The notes: generated by a model from the letters alone, not told the origin. A stretch of 63,271 nt of DNA from Phycisphaerae bacterium (GCA_024102815.1 JAGFJJ010000054.1:1-63271); one strand, 5' to 3'. Shown: positions 16,713 through 25,998, counted from the stretch's first letter. Made by a program: numbers and translations.

Positions 16713-17258
16713 CTAAGTCAGTGGCACTTCAAGCTGCTTGAGCAATTGTCGGATCCTGCCCGGCCCGAGTGTCGTCATCAGGTGGAACAGCTTGTTGATC
16801 ACCTCGCAGAACTCCAGGATCTCGGACAAGCGCTGCTTGAGCCCCTCATGGGCATCGGCGTCTGCGCCGCCATTGCCCGCATGGGCTTCGCTCAGCATGG
16901 CCATGCAGCGTTCGATCGTCTCCACGATGGGCAGGACTTCCCGGCGGCGGCGCTCGCGGACGATCGTCTCGAACATCTGCCAGACGTCTTTTTGAGCCTG
17001 GAAATACTCCTTTCGGTCGCCGCGACGATGAACGCGGTCGATCAAGCCCCAATTGACCAGCTCGCGGAGATTCATGCTGGCGCTGCCCCGCGAGATGGAG
17101 AGCTGCTCCATGACGTCGTCCGTGCAGAGCGGCTCGGGAGCGAGATAAAGGAGGGCGTGAAGCTCGGCCATGGTACGGCTGATGCCCCAGCTTGCCCCCA
17201 TTTCCCCCCAACGGCGAATGAAGAGGTTGGCCGCGGCGCGAATCGGGTCCGGCTGCAC
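16713..17258 (-). CDS. GbsR/MarR-type transcriptional regulator
   Basis: 181 aa from a GTG at 17258 preceded by gaaaggaaagcac. A winged helix follows: helices ALLYLAPEPLCTDDVMEQL, recognition SRGSASMNLRELVNWGLI, and wing RVHRRGDRKEYFQ. The rest is helical (VWQMFETIVRERRRREVLPIVETIERC) and probably dimerises. The N-terminal RAAANLFIRRWGEMGASWGIS is characteristic of the GbsR group, which in Bacillus controls glycine betaine synthesis; the ligand here is unknown. The gene is divergent from nothing obvious and may act on distant targets. The open frame extends upstream to 17729 but is not protein-like. Confidence 0.85.
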   Translation of the reverse strand: MQPDPIRAAANLFIRRWGEMGASWGISRTMAELHALLYLAPEPLCTDDVMEQLSISRGSASMNLRELVNWGLIDRVHRRGDRKEYFQAQKDVWQMFETIVRERRRREVLPIVETIERCMAMLSEAHAGNGGADADAHEGLKQRLSEILEFCEVINKLFHLMTTLGPGRIRQLLKQLEVPLT

Positions 17259-18199
17259 GTGCTTTCCTTTCAAATATTTCAGAAAATTCTGATTCAGCTG
17301 GAAGGATAACCACTTCTGGAGGCGATGAACAGCGGGGTGAAAAGAAGGCGAGCGTCGTTCCGGATTCACTCGCGCGACGGTCCGCTGTGCAAACCGGCCC
17401 GTCTTCCCCAAGGCCGAGTCAACCTTCGCCCGCCATCCCCGGCGCGGGGTGCAGTTGGTTCCCTCGCCGGTGCGAACCCCAGTTGTAGGGCCCGAAGAAT
17501 CCCACTGTCTCGGAACGACGCTCACCAAGCCGCCGGTACGAGGTCGGCCGTGTCCCCCTGGCCGACTCCGCAACGCGGCATGACCTCCGTCGCCGGGTTC
17601 CCGCACCGCCGCGCGGCGCGGTCCCGACGACGTGATTGAGCCTGATGCAGTCCGGGAGGGCGGACCGCACGGGCGCTTCTGAGCATTCTGGTGGCAAGGA
17701 CGGTCGCCGAGCCGATCCTCGCGAAACATCGCGGAGCAATCGGGCTCTTGCGAAGCGGAACAATGTCCGCGCCGCTACCGTGCGGGAATGGCCGGGTGTC
17801 GTGGTGAGGCAGGAGTGTTAGGAGCGAGTACGATGGCGACCGATTCGATGAATGAAGGACGAATGATAATCGTCGAATGAATCAGATATATCGAGCGCTC
17901 ACCCAACCTGCCGGTCTAACGACGCAACGGTATTGTCCTATAGCAATCCCATTTGTACGCCGTGAGCCCTGTCCGGTCAAGAAAATCCGGGGAAATCGTG
18001 GCAAGGTCCGGTAACTGGGAGGGAAGAAGGCACGAAGGCACATAGGCGCGAAGGCACGGAGCAGGAAGGGGAAAGAGAGGCAATAGGCAGTAGGCAACAG
18101 GCAATTGGAAAAAGGCGCTGAGGCGCGGATGGGAAGCAATGGCATCAGGATCAGGGGGACGGAAGAGTCGCACAGGGGCAGACGAACTGCACATGAAGA
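17259..18199. other. Long gene-less stretch (about 940 bp)
   Basis: No reading frame here has a plausible start site or protein-like sequence. It contains a copy of the tail repeat (18017-18110) and the upstream region of the GbsR-like gene. I searched by eye for tRNA, tmRNA, SRP and RNase P signatures and saw none. A decayed gene or an unrecognised structured RNA is possible. Confidence 0.5.
18017..18110 (+). repeat. Tail repeat, copy D, opposite orientation
   Basis: On the plus strand: gaagaaggcacgaaggcaca, aggcgcgaaggcacggagc, aggaaggggaaagagaggc, aataggcagtaggcaacagg, caattgg. It has the same units and order as copies B and C but lies on the plus strand, with no recognisable plus-strand gene ending before it. 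Confidence 0.7.
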
Positions 18200-18682
18200 T
18201 CATTGCTTGCGGGCGGGGATGGTGCGCTGCGCGGTGCTGGATTCGTTGGCGGATTGAAGGCGCTCCAACGCACCCTTGACCAGTCGGCCGGTCGGCGGGG
18301 TACCGTCCGCCGCAAGGGAATCGGTCGCCTTGTTGCCTGTCGGAAAGGATGACGGTCGGCCGGCGCGAGCGAGGAGTAGCTCACGGAAGAGCAGAATGGC
18401 CGAGTTAAGCTGATCGAAAACGGTGTTGATGGACTCGACGAGGAGATACTGCCGGGCGGCGTTTTCCTGCGGAGCGGGTTCGGTCACGTTGGGAATTCCG
18501 CCGAAATTGACGTGCTGCGCTACGCCCTGGTTGACACGGATGCCCGGTGCCCGGCCTCGGACAGCGCCACCGGAGGCGTTGTCCAATGCGGAGCCGCCGT
18601 TGTCGATCAGCACCTGTCCGAAGGCGGGCAGGCTCATGGTGGCAAAGAGGATCGCGGCCAGCAGTTTGCCGAATCGGTTCAT
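18200..18682 (-). CDS. Secreted protein of unknown function
   Basis: 160 aa from ATG 18682 (gagacctctccg upstream). A signal peptide (MNRFGKLLAAILFATMSLPAFGQ) precedes a short glycine/alanine-rich region and a helix (ENAARQYLLVESINTVFDQLNSAILLFRELLLARAG), with an unstructured C-terminus. No family recognised. The frame continues upstream to 18895, but that part is made of REP-like palindromes and is not part of the protein. Confidence 0.55.
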   Translation of the reverse strand: MNRFGKLLAAILFATMSLPAFGQVLIDNGGSALDNASGGAVRGRAPGIRVNQGVAQHVNFGGIPNVTEPAPQENAARQYLLVESINTVFDQLNSAILLFRELLLARAGRPSSFPTGNKATDSLAADGTPPTGRLVKGALERLQSANESSTAQRTIPARKQ

Positions 18683-18728
18683 CGGAGAGGTCTCCGGGAT
18701 CAACGAACCCAAGGCCCGCGGATCAGAA

Positions 18729-18990
18729 GAGGTGCATCGAGATGCACCCCTCAGGAGCATGCCCACGAGGCGTGGGCATGGCACCCCGCTCGGGCAAAAG
18801 CCACGCGGCTCAGAACAAACGTTCGCGCCCTTTTCGCTCCCATCCCCCGCGCAGGCTAAAGCCTGCGGCTCGCAAGGAGGTGCATCGAGATGCACCCTAC
18901 CCAGGAAGAGGTGCGTCGGGGACGCACCCTACCGGGTTGGTCCGCACACCGCACCCTACGTCCTATCGTCATACCCGCGGAGTTTGCCGC
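18729..18990. repeat. Cluster of REP-like palindromes
   Basis: In order: ggtgcatcgagatgcacc (18731-18748), catgcccac..gtgggcatg (18758-18780), gcaggctaaagcctgc (18851-18866), ggtgcatcgagatgcacc again (18879-18896) and ggtgcgtcggggacgcacc (18910-18928). The spacers share agcctgcggctc and caccctac. Several different palindromes packed into one spacer suggest a composite element. It fills most of the 475-base gap before the next plus-strand gene. Confidence 0.7.
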
Positions 18991-19157
18991 AGGTCGCAGT
19001 CCATTATGGCGGCCGGAACGGGGGAAACAAGGGTGACGGGGAAACCATGGAAAGCGATGAACGCGGGATTCGGGGTGCGAAAGCGAGGCGCGCCTCGCCT
19101 AGGGCTCCATATTGTTCGCACTTCTGAGCGGGGGGAAAGTGGTAGAATAATCGTGAA

Positions 19158-20507
19158 ATGACGCTGATCGCAGGGATTCTGGTTGCCTTGCTGGCGGTCC
19201 TGCTGGTTATCGGTCTGAGGGGGCGGATGGTCGATGACGATCCGCGCTGCTCGCGCTGCCGGTACAACCTAACGTCGTTGACGGGCGAGCGGTGTCCGGA
19301 ATGCGGGACGGCGATCGGGGTGAAGACGGTGCGGTTCCGGCGTCGCGCGCGGAATCGGCCGGCGCTGATCTCGGCGGCGGTGGTTGCGAGCATGCTCGTT
19401 CTGGGCGGCGGGGCGCTCTCGGGGGCGCGGGCACTGAAGCTCAACTGGTACCCTTACTGCCCGCTGGACTGGGTGCTGTATGCGGCGCGGGAGAGTCGCG
19501 CGGCCGGGGAGGAGCTGAGCCGGCGCGTGCGCTTCGAGATGCTCTCGCCGGAGGAGTTGGACAAGGTCGTGCGGACGGCGATGGCGCGCCAGACGGAGAC
19601 GTATCCGCAAGAGGTGCCGGAGGTGTGGGCGAACGTGCTGGGGATGTTGGAAGTCGCTGGGCGATTGTCGGAGGAAGATCGCGAGGCGTTCCTGGGATCG
19701 CTGGTGTGGGCCGAGGTGAAGGTGAGGGAGCGGGTGCGGGTGTGGGAACCGCTCGTCCTCGAACTTCACAGCCGAAGCCGCAGCTCACGATCGGTGCAGT
19801 ATCAGCCACGTGTCGAGATCGCGAATCTGAAGGGTGGACGGGGCGTTTGGTCGATTGCTCCGCCATTCGCGAGCAGGTTTCTTGGATTAACGTTTAAATT
19901 GCCATGGGATAATTCTGCCAAATACGAGGCAACGACATTTCGGAAAGGAAAGCACGTCGTACGGGGGGATTTGAGAATTCGACTGACCGATCCAACACGA
20001 ATGAAGCGAATCGCCGATCCTGACAGCGGAATGTCATGGAGGCTTGATGACGGATCTGCGGACGTATATCAGAAGTCAGTGCCGTTCGAGTTGCCCTATG
20101 AGGTATTCCCATCTGATGCTCCGGACCCGGTTCGTCGGATTGACCAGCCCGAATTGACGCGGCGAATCCGGCGAGACATCAAAGCCGAGTTCAGAAAATC
20201 AGAGGGTCCCAAGCCCAACCTGGTTTCCCGCATTTGTTTTGATTTGACGCAGAAAAGACCGAGTGAGATTGACCTTGGATTTGACGTATTTCTACAGATC
20301 GATGCGGAGCTGATTCCGGCCGGCGAGGTTCTGTGGCCTAAAGGACGGGTCAACGGGATTTTCCTGGCAAGCAAATTTTTTGCGCCGCGGAAGGTCAATC
20401 GCTTTGACGTGATACTTCGTTCGAGCCGGGACGTGGCGATACATACGGTTGATTGCTACGACATCTGGGACGGGGAAATCGTGATTCGCGATGTGCCGGT
20501 GCGGTGA
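19158..20507 (+). CDS. Zinc-ribbon membrane protein of unknown function
   Basis: 449 aa. The N-terminal membrane helix (residues 3-20) is followed by a CxxC..CxxC zinc ribbon (CSRCRYNL..CPECGT, residues 31-50), a second membrane helix (about 68-86), and a large soluble domain without recognised motifs. The 'CSRCRYNLTSLTGERCPECGT' module is common at the N-termini of planctomycete membrane proteins. The first 600 bases are very GC-rich, while the part after about 19850 is clearly more AT-rich with different codon use. This may mean the C-terminal domain has a separate origin. Monocistronic. Confidence 0.65.
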   Translation: MTLIAGILVALLAVLLVIGLRGRMVDDDPRCSRCRYNLTSLTGERCPECGTAIGVKTVRFRRRARNRPALISAAVVASMLVLGGGALSGARALKLNWYPYCPLDWVLYAARESRAAGEELSRRVRFEMLSPEELDKVVRTAMARQTETYPQEVPEVWANVLGMLEVAGRLSEEDREAFLGSLVWAEVKVRERVRVWEPLVLELHSRSRSSRSVQYQPRVEIANLKGGRGVWSIAPPFASRFLGLTFKLPWDNSAKYEATTFRKGKHVVRGDLRIRLTDPTRMKRIADPDSGMSWRLDDGSADVYQKSVPFELPYEVFPSDAPDPVRRIDQPELTRRIRRDIKAEFRKSEGPKPNLVSRICFDLTQKRPSEIDLGFDVFLQIDAELIPAGEVLWPKGRVNGIFLASKFFAPRKVNRFDVILRSSRDVAIHTVDCYDIWDGEIVIRDVPVR

Positions 20508-20576
20508 TGGTGGAGGCGCACGCAGTCGAACATGATTGAACACGGATGGCGTGGTGGGGTGATGAACGTCGAATAG

Positions 20577-20797
20577 TTCAGGCATGCGAACCGCGTGTCT
20601 GGCGACACGCGAACCGCAATGCCCTACGTTCAAGAGCAGGTCCACGAAGCGGGGACATGGCGCGCGAACTCATGAGGCGTGCGGGCAACACGCCTGCCGC
20701 AGGCAATCGAAAACGAACGTCCGCGCGGGCAGAAGCCTGCGGCTCAGAAGAGGTGCGTCGGGGGAAGCACCGTACGAGATGGTCCGCGCGGCGGACC
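20577..20797. repeat. REP-like palindrome cluster abutting the gyrA stop codon
   Basis: Contains cgcgtgtctggcgacacgcg (about 20590-20609), gcgggcagaagcctgcggct (the agcctgcggct motif of the 18.8-kb cluster), ggtgcgtcgggggaagcacc, and ggtccgc-gcg-gcggacc at 20781-20797. The last hairpin begins on the base next to the gyrA stop codon (20798-20800), so it could end or stabilise the gyrA transcript. Confidence 0.65.
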
Positions 20798-23470
20798 CTA
20801 CGTCTGATCTTCCGGAGCGTCGCCGTTGGACGATTCCGAGTCGGCTTCCGGATCTTCGACGGAAGTTTCACCTTCGGCAACATCGCGGACTGCGTCGACG
20901 CTGGCTGACTCCGAGTCGCCAGCGTCACCCTCGCCGACCACTTTTTTCACTTCTTCCGACTCCAGGGCGATCTTGGCCACGGCGACGACGGAGTCTCCTT
21001 CATCGAGGCGGATGAGGCGGACGCCCTGGGTGGCGCGGCCGATCTCGCGGAGCTGCGACAGGTCGGTGCGGAGCATCATGCCCTTGGCGGTGATGAACAT
21101 GAGTTCGTCGGTGTCGCAGACGGCCTCGATGGCGACGACTCGGCCGTTGCGTTCCGTGGCGCGGATGTTGATGACGCCTTTGCCGCCGCGCTTGGTCTTG
21201 CGGTACTCGTCGATGTTGGTGCGCTTGCCGTAGCCGTTCTCGCAGACCGTAAGCAACGATCCGCCGGGGTCGATGGCCACGAGAGAGACGATGGAGTCGT
21301 CGGCCTCGAGGGTCATGCCCTTGACACCGTGAGCGCCGCGGCCCATGGCGCGAACGTTGGACTCGTCGAAGTGGACGGCCATACCGTTGCGCGTGCCGAG
21401 GACGATGTGGTTGCTTCCCGAGGTGCGTTCGACATTGATGAGTTCGTCGTCGGCGTCGAGGGAGATGGCGATGATGCCGCTGCTGCGCGGGCGGCTGTAG
21501 GCGCTCATGGGGGTCTTTTTCACCGTGCCGCGAGCGGTGGCGAAGAAGACGAAATCCTCCTCGAACTGCTTGACGGCGAGGACAGCGCGGTGGGTTTCGC
21601 CGGGCTGCATCTGGAGGAGATTGGCGATGGACCGGCCGCGCGAGGTGCGACTCAGCGCGGGCAGGTCGTATACGCGGGCCCAGTAGACCCGGCCGCGGTT
21701 GGTGAAGAAGAGCAGGTAGTCGTGCGTGGAGACGACGAAGAGATGGGCGAGGAAGTCGCCTTCTTTCGCCGCTCCGCCGCGGATGCCCTTTCCGCCTCGG
21801 CCTTGCTTGCGATAGGAGTCGATGTCGGTGCGCTTGATGTAGCCCTCGTGGGAAATGGTGACGATGGTCTGCTCGTCGGGGATGAGCTCCTCCATGCGGA
21901 ACTCGCCGACGCCTTCGGTGATTTCCGTGCGGCGCTTGCGGGAGAATTTCTCGCGGACTTCGTGGAGGTCCTCGCGAATGATGTCGAGGACGAGGCGCTC
22001 ATCGCGGAGGATGGCCTCGTAGCCTTCGATCTCCTCGACCAGCTTGGCGTACTCGCCGCCGAGCTTTTCGAGCTCCAGGCCGGTGAGGCGCTGAAGCTGC
22101 ATGGCCAGGATGGCGTTGGCCTGGACGGCGGTAAGGTGGTGCTCGCCGGTACCGAACCGACGCACGAACGATTCCGGCAGCAGGCGCTGGAGCGTGGCGT
22201 GCTCGATGAGGCGCAGCGGGCGGTCCATGAGGTTCTGGCGGGCGGTGGGCGGATCGGCCGAACGCTTGATGATTTCGATGATCTCGTCGATGTCGCCGAC
22301 GGCGAGGATTAGGCCTTCGAGGATGTGGGCGCGCTGCTTGGCCTTGCGAAGGAGGAACTGGGTGCGGCGGCGGACGACCTCTTTGCGATGGTCGACGTAG
22401 AGGCCGAGCATCTGCTTGATGGGCAGGGTGCGCGGCTGGCGCCCGACGAGGGCGATGTTCATGATGTGGAAGCCGGACTGGAGCGGCGTGTACTGGTAAA
22501 GCTGGTTGATGATGACGTCTTCGTTGGCGTCGCGCTTGATCTCGACTTCGATGCGGACGTCGTGCTTGCGGTCGGAGGCGTCGTTGACGGCGGAGACATC
22601 GCGAATGTGCCCGGCCTTGACGCCGAGGGCGATCTTCTCGGTGACGGTGCTGCGGAGAACGCCGTAAGGAATTTCGTCGATGACGATGGTCTTTTTGCCG
22701 GTGCGGCTTTCCTCGACGTGGCATCGGCCGCGGAGGACGATGCTGCCACGTCCGGTGGTGTAAGCATCGACAATGCCGCGGCGGCCGCAGATCTGCCCGC
22801 CGGTGGGGAAGTCCGGACCGGGGAGGAACTTCAAGATGTCGGCAACGGTAATGCCGGGGTTGTCCAGGTAGGCAAGGAGCGCGTCGCAAACCTCCGCGGG
22901 GTTGTGCGGGGGGATGTTGGTGGCCATACCGACGGCGATGCCCGTGGCGCCGTTGACCAGCAGGTTGGGGAACTTGCCGGGGAGGACGGTGGGCTCGGTG
23001 CGGGAGTTGTCGTAGTTGGGTTCGAAGTCGACGGTCTCGTACTGGAGATCGTCGAGCATGAGCGTGGCGGCCGAGGTCATGCGGGCTTCGGTGTATCGCA
23101 TGGCCGCGGGCGGGTCGCCATCGACGGAGCCGAAGTTGCCTTGGCCGTCGACGAGGGGTTCGCGCATGTTCCAGGGCTGGGCGAGTCGGGCAAGGGTGGG
23201 ATAGATGACGCCTTCGCCGTGGGGGTGGTAGTTACCGCTGGTATCGCCGCAGATCTTGGCGCATTTTCGGGTCTGGGCGCGGGGGCCGAGGTTGAGGTCG
23301 TTCATGGCGACGAGGATGCGGCGCTGGGACGGCTTGAGCCCGTCGCGCACATCGGGCAGGGCCCGGGACATGATGACGCTCATCGAGTAGGTCAGGTAGG
23401 AGTCCTGCATCTCCTCGATGAGGGGATGATTGCGTATGCGTTCGGCGGGTTGCTCGGACACCTCGGACAT
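20798..23470 (-). CDS. gyrA: DNA gyrase subunit A
   Basis: 890 aa; introduces negative supercoils with GyrB. The N-terminal winged-helix/tower domain has the catalytic tyrosine in [10 protein letters not shown] (Tyr126). The C-terminal beta-pinwheel carries the GyrA box QGRGGKG and a second RGGKG element, which argues for gyrase over topoisomerase IV. In the quinolone-contact loop the sequence is [12 protein letters not shown]: glycine where E. coli has Ser83 and proline where it has Asp87. The C-terminus ends in a 55-residue acidic tail (SESASVDAV ... EDQT). ATG start with GGAG 7 bases upstream. gyrB is not in the window. Confidence 0.97.
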   Translation of the reverse strand: MSEVSEQPAERIRNHPLIEEMQDSYLTYSMSVIMSRALPDVRDGLKPSQRRILVAMNDLNLGPRAQTRKCAKICGDTSGNYHPHGEGVIYPTLARLAQPWNMREPLVDGQGNFGSVDGDPPAAMRYTEARMTSAATLMLDDLQYETVDFEPNYDNSRTEPTVLPGKFPNLLVNGATGIAVGMATNIPPHNPAEVCDALLAYLDNPGITVADILKFLPGPDFPTGGQICGRRGIVDAYTTGRGSIVLRGRCHVEESRTGKKTIVIDEIPYGVLRSTVTEKIALGVKAGHIRDVSAVNDASDRKHDVRIEVEIKRDANEDVIINQLYQYTPLQSGFHIMNIALVGRQPRTLPIKQMLGLYVDHRKEVVRRRTQFLLRKAKQRAHILEGLILAVGDIDEIIEIIKRSADPPTARQNLMDRPLRLIEHATLQRLLPESFVRRFGTGEHHLTAVQANAILAMQLQRLTGLELEKLGGEYAKLVEEIEGYEAILRDERLVLDIIREDLHEVREKFSRKRRTEITEGVGEFRMEELIPDEQTIVTISHEGYIKRTDIDSYRKQGRGGKGIRGGAAKEGDFLAHLFVVSTHDYLLFFTNRGRVYWARVYDLPALSRTSRGRSIANLLQMQPGETHRAVLAVKQFEEDFVFFATARGTVKKTPMSAYSRPRSSGIIAISLDADDELINVERTSGSNHIVLGTRNGMAVHFDESNVRAMGRGAHGVKGMTLEADDSIVSLVAIDPGGSLLTVCENGYGKRTNIDEYRKTKRGGKGVINIRATERNGRVVAIEAVCDTDELMFITAKGMMLRTDLSQLREIGRATQGVRLIRLDEGDSVVAVAKIALESEEVKKVVGEGDAGDSESASVDAVRDVAEGETSVEDPEADSESSNGDAPEDQT

Positions 23471-23687
23471 TCAATGACTCCGGGAGAATCGCGGCCCGGC
23501 GGAGCGCGTCGGCGCGGTCTCGCGTCGGGGCAGCGTATGGCGAACTGAACACCCGTATTGTACGCGCCAGGGTCGAAATCACAATTGAGAAACCCACCTG
23601 CCGGGCGGCTACCGGCGGAGTTGGTCCGGGCTATAATCGGTCATCGGGACGGGTTCGTGTTGACCGCGAGGCACAGGGGAGCAGGGT

Positions 23688-24269
23688 ATGGCATCCAACG
23701 CACGGGACGCGCACGCAGCGCTCTGGCTGATCGGGAAGGACATGCCCGGGCTGCTGAACCGGGGGGCACGGTTCGTGGCCGATCACAGCGGGAACATCGA
23801 CAAGATCATCGCGGACAAGTTCGGGGAGAAGTGCGTCATTTTCATGAGCCTGACGGGCAGCGCCGAGAGCATCGCATCGATGGATGCGGACAAGGGATCG
23901 CTCAAGCAGCAAACGGGTCTGGGCGTGGTCTATGAGATCATGAAGGAGCCGACCGTCCCGCCGGGGTACAAGGACGACCTCTATGGGTTCGACATCGTTT
24001 GCGACGACGCGGTGGGATTGATCGCGGAGGTGACCCGCCTGCTCGGGGAATTCGACGTGCTGGTCGTGGGTCACACCGGCGAACGGCGCATATTGCCCGG
24101 TCCCAAGCCGGTGGCGCAGTCCGGGCAGAAATACGTGGTCATGCTGCCCGAGGAATTCGACCATGTTACCTTCACGCGCGAACTGTGCGACATGGTCCGC
24201 CGCTTCAACGGCAACCTGGCCACGCCGCTGAAGCGCGTTCCGGGACTGCTCTGGTGGTGGGAGTGGTAG
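23688..24269 (+). CDS. Double ACT-domain protein (GcvR-like)
   Basis: 193 aa with two ACT domains: residues about 9-80 (HAALWLIGKDMPGLLNRGARFVADHSGNI) and about 95-170 (YGFDIVCDDAVGLIAEVTRLLGEF). The layout matches the glycine cleavage repressor-like group, which senses amino acids by ACT domains and acts through protein contacts, having no DNA-binding domain of its own. The ligand is unknown and no gcv genes are nearby. The ATG is preceded by ggggagcagggt. It is divergent from gyrA with about 215 bases between, which should contain both promoters. Confidence 0.85.
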   Translation: MASNARDAHAALWLIGKDMPGLLNRGARFVADHSGNIDKIIADKFGEKCVIFMSLTGSAESIASMDADKGSLKQQTGLGVVYEIMKEPTVPPGYKDDLYGFDIVCDDAVGLIAEVTRLLGEFDVLVVGHTGERRILPGPKPVAQSGQKYVVMLPEEFDHVTFTRELCDMVRRFNGNLATPLKRVPGLLWWWEW

Positions 24270-24371
24270 GGAATGGTGAATGGTGAATTCGGAATTCAGA
24301 AAGCGGAATGACGCATCGCCGCGCTATTCATTCGATTGATCAAGTCTCTCAGATTGACGCAAGAATCCATC

Positions 24372-24530
24372 TTGGCCCTGACGGGCGGCCCACCGCTTGA
24401 GCGATGGAGGAGCGATTTCGATTCGCGATGGAATCGCGCCCCCATCACTAATGAGATGGGCCACCCTTGGATGACCGCGCAGGCTGATCCTTGACGCTTC
24501 GCGTAAAGGAGAGCAGCCTGCGGCTCGCTG
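24372..24530. repeat. Degenerate REP-like region
   Basis: Spacer after the ACT protein gene. It contains gcgatt..aatcgc (24412-24437), gatgggccaccc and gcagcctgcggctcgctgc, sharing agcctgcggct with the clusters at 18.8 and 20.7 kb. It looks like an older, decayed member of the same family. Confidence 0.45.
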
Positions 24531-24548
24531 CGTAGAAAGGGAAGGGCG

Positions 24549-25748
24549 CTAGGCCGTGGCGCGTCGCCTTTCGGATTCGGTTGCCGGGGACCGACGCGCC
24601 CAGTTCGACATTCGCTCCAGCTCCGCACCCCAGTCCTCGCCCAGGCGAGTCTCAAGAAATGCACCCCACAATCCGTCCAGGGTCGATGCCGCTTCGCGCA
24701 TGGAAAGGAAGCGGTGCTCGAGCAGCGCCCAGCCGTCGTCGACATCCTCGGCCGGCGGGATGACGAGTCCGCTCACGGAGCCCGCTTCGTCGAGGGTGAG
24801 CGACCACGCCTGGGAGCCTGACTCGGCCAACAAGCCGAGCTTCGAGGGAAGCTTGCCGATACGCAGGGCCGCTCGCACCTCGGGGGACTCGGCCGGTGCG
24901 TCGCAGCGGATACTCATGCTCCCGCTCAACTGGAACACGCAGGACATGGCCATGAGTCGATGTACGGCGATGGAGACGCCGCCGCGTCCGACGACCTCGA
25001 AAAGCCCCTCGCCCGCGTCGCCGCGAAACATGAGCCAGGCAAGGAACTCGCGGCCCAGGAACGACCGGTCCGCTCCGGGGAAGGTGAGCGACGTTCGCGC
25101 ATCCGCGTCGGAAGGCGGTTCGACCAGCATTGCGGGAAGTGCGTCATCGAGCCACCGGGTACGACCCGTTCTCTCGCTCCAGCGCGTCGTCAGCTCCCCC
25201 GTGGACGCGGGAACAAGTGTGATGTCGAACGTATCCGCGAAGAGCTGCGTGAGGATCTCACCGGGCGTCTTCCCCAGATTTCCGAAATAGGCCACACCGT
25301 TCTCGAGATCGATCAGGAGCGGATAGGCGCTAATGCGTCGAAAGGCGCCCTGTCGGGCTTCCTCCTGGGCGCGGCGCTCGGCCGTCTCCTTCGCCAGGCG
25401 TCGCTCGGCGCGCCCGAGCGTTGCACCCTCCTCCGCGTCAACGAGCAAGGCGCGTTCCTCCATCTTGCGATACCCCGCGACTACGGCCGGTGGCGGCGAC
25501 AGGCGATCGACGCGCAGCCCGAGGAAAACGAACGGTCCGCAGGTGATGCGATGCGAGGAGGAAAAGTCCACGTCGAAGACATGCTCGGGAACGATCCACC
25601 CCGACTCAACGAGCTGCTTCGGGTCGTATCCTCGGCGGCCGTGGGCGTTCGCGGCGACGGCTGCCAGCCCGTCTTCGGTGAGCCGTTCGGGATGTCGGCC
25701 GGAAAGGAAGAACCGCCGAAAGGTCATCGACCCGGATGCGAAACCCAT
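24549..25748 (-). CDS. RdgC-like protein (recombination-associated)
   Basis: 399 aa, longer than E. coli RdgC (303 aa). The correspondence is in order of features: N-terminal 'ESGWIVPEHVFDVDF' (E. coli MGWVPP), a short strand then 'VVAGYRKMEERALLVDAEEG' (E. coli VIKQALEAKIAKLEAE), a charged helix 'RAERRLAKETAERRAQEEARQG', then 'FRRISAYPLLIDLENGVAYFGN' (E. coli [21 protein letters not shown]) and LTQLFADTF. E. coli RdgC is a ring-forming DNA-binding protein that modulates RecA. Identity to the family is low, so this is a fold-level assignment. No recombination genes adjoin it. GyrA and the ACT protein precede it across a REP region. Confidence 0.6.
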   Translation of the reverse strand: MGFASGSMTFRRFFLSGRHPERLTEDGLAAVAANAHGRRGYDPKQLVESGWIVPEHVFDVDFSSSHRITCGPFVFLGLRVDRLSPPPAVVAGYRKMEERALLVDAEEGATLGRAERRLAKETAERRAQEEARQGAFRRISAYPLLIDLENGVAYFGNLGKTPGEILTQLFADTFDITLVPASTGELTTRWSERTGRTRWLDDALPAMLVEPPSDADARTSLTFPGADRSFLGREFLAWLMFRGDAGEGLFEVVGRGGVSIAVHRLMAMSCVFQLSGSMSIRCDAPAESPEVRAALRIGKLPSKLGLLAESGSQAWSLTLDEAGSVSGLVIPPAEDVDDGWALLEHRFLSMREAASTLDGLWGAFLETRLGEDWGAELERMSNWARRSPATESERRRATA

Positions 25749-25973
25749 TGGTCAGCTACTCCGTAATGCTTGCTGCCGGGGAACATGGTGCCAACATGAT
25801 GACACTTCTCGCCAGATGCTGCGGGGACGCTAATCGGACGTGGTTTCGCGGTCAATCGGCCAGGGACGCCGCGTGTCTGTGAACTTCGTGTGAATTGTGA
25901 TGCAAGTTTCGATCGGTGCGGAGTTATCATTCGGGATGGCCGATTCGCGGAATTGTCGCGCGGCGCGCGAGGA

Positions 25974-25998
25974 AGCGGGCGGATCGTCTCCGCCCGCT
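25974..25998 (-). terminator. Hairpin downstream of the secreted helical protein gene
   Basis: A perfect 10-base stem agcgggcgga (25974-25983) and tccgcccgct (25989-25998) with a 5-base loop, 33 bases after the stop of the minus-strand gene at 26032-26496. No T-run follows on the minus strand, so termination would need Rho or the hairpin may only protect RNA. Confidence 0.4.

Noticed and set aside
17440..17500. Sequence around ggggtgcagttggttc resembling part of a tRNA-like or tmRNA fold
   Set aside because: No matching acceptor or T-arm pairing could be made by eye over 80-400 bases; probably chance in GC-rich DNA.
16713..17729. Long open frame extending the GbsR-type regulator to 338 residues
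   Set aside because: The extra N-terminal part is Arg/Pro/Ser-rich with no ribosome site; the GTG at 17258 has a good site and starts at the family N-terminus.
22325..23548. A 400-codon open frame on the strand opposite gyrA
   Set aside because: Antisense open frames are expected in GC-rich genes. The predicted protein ([26 protein letters not shown] and similar) is Gly/Asp/Val-rich, has no family motif, and gyrA on the other strand is certain.
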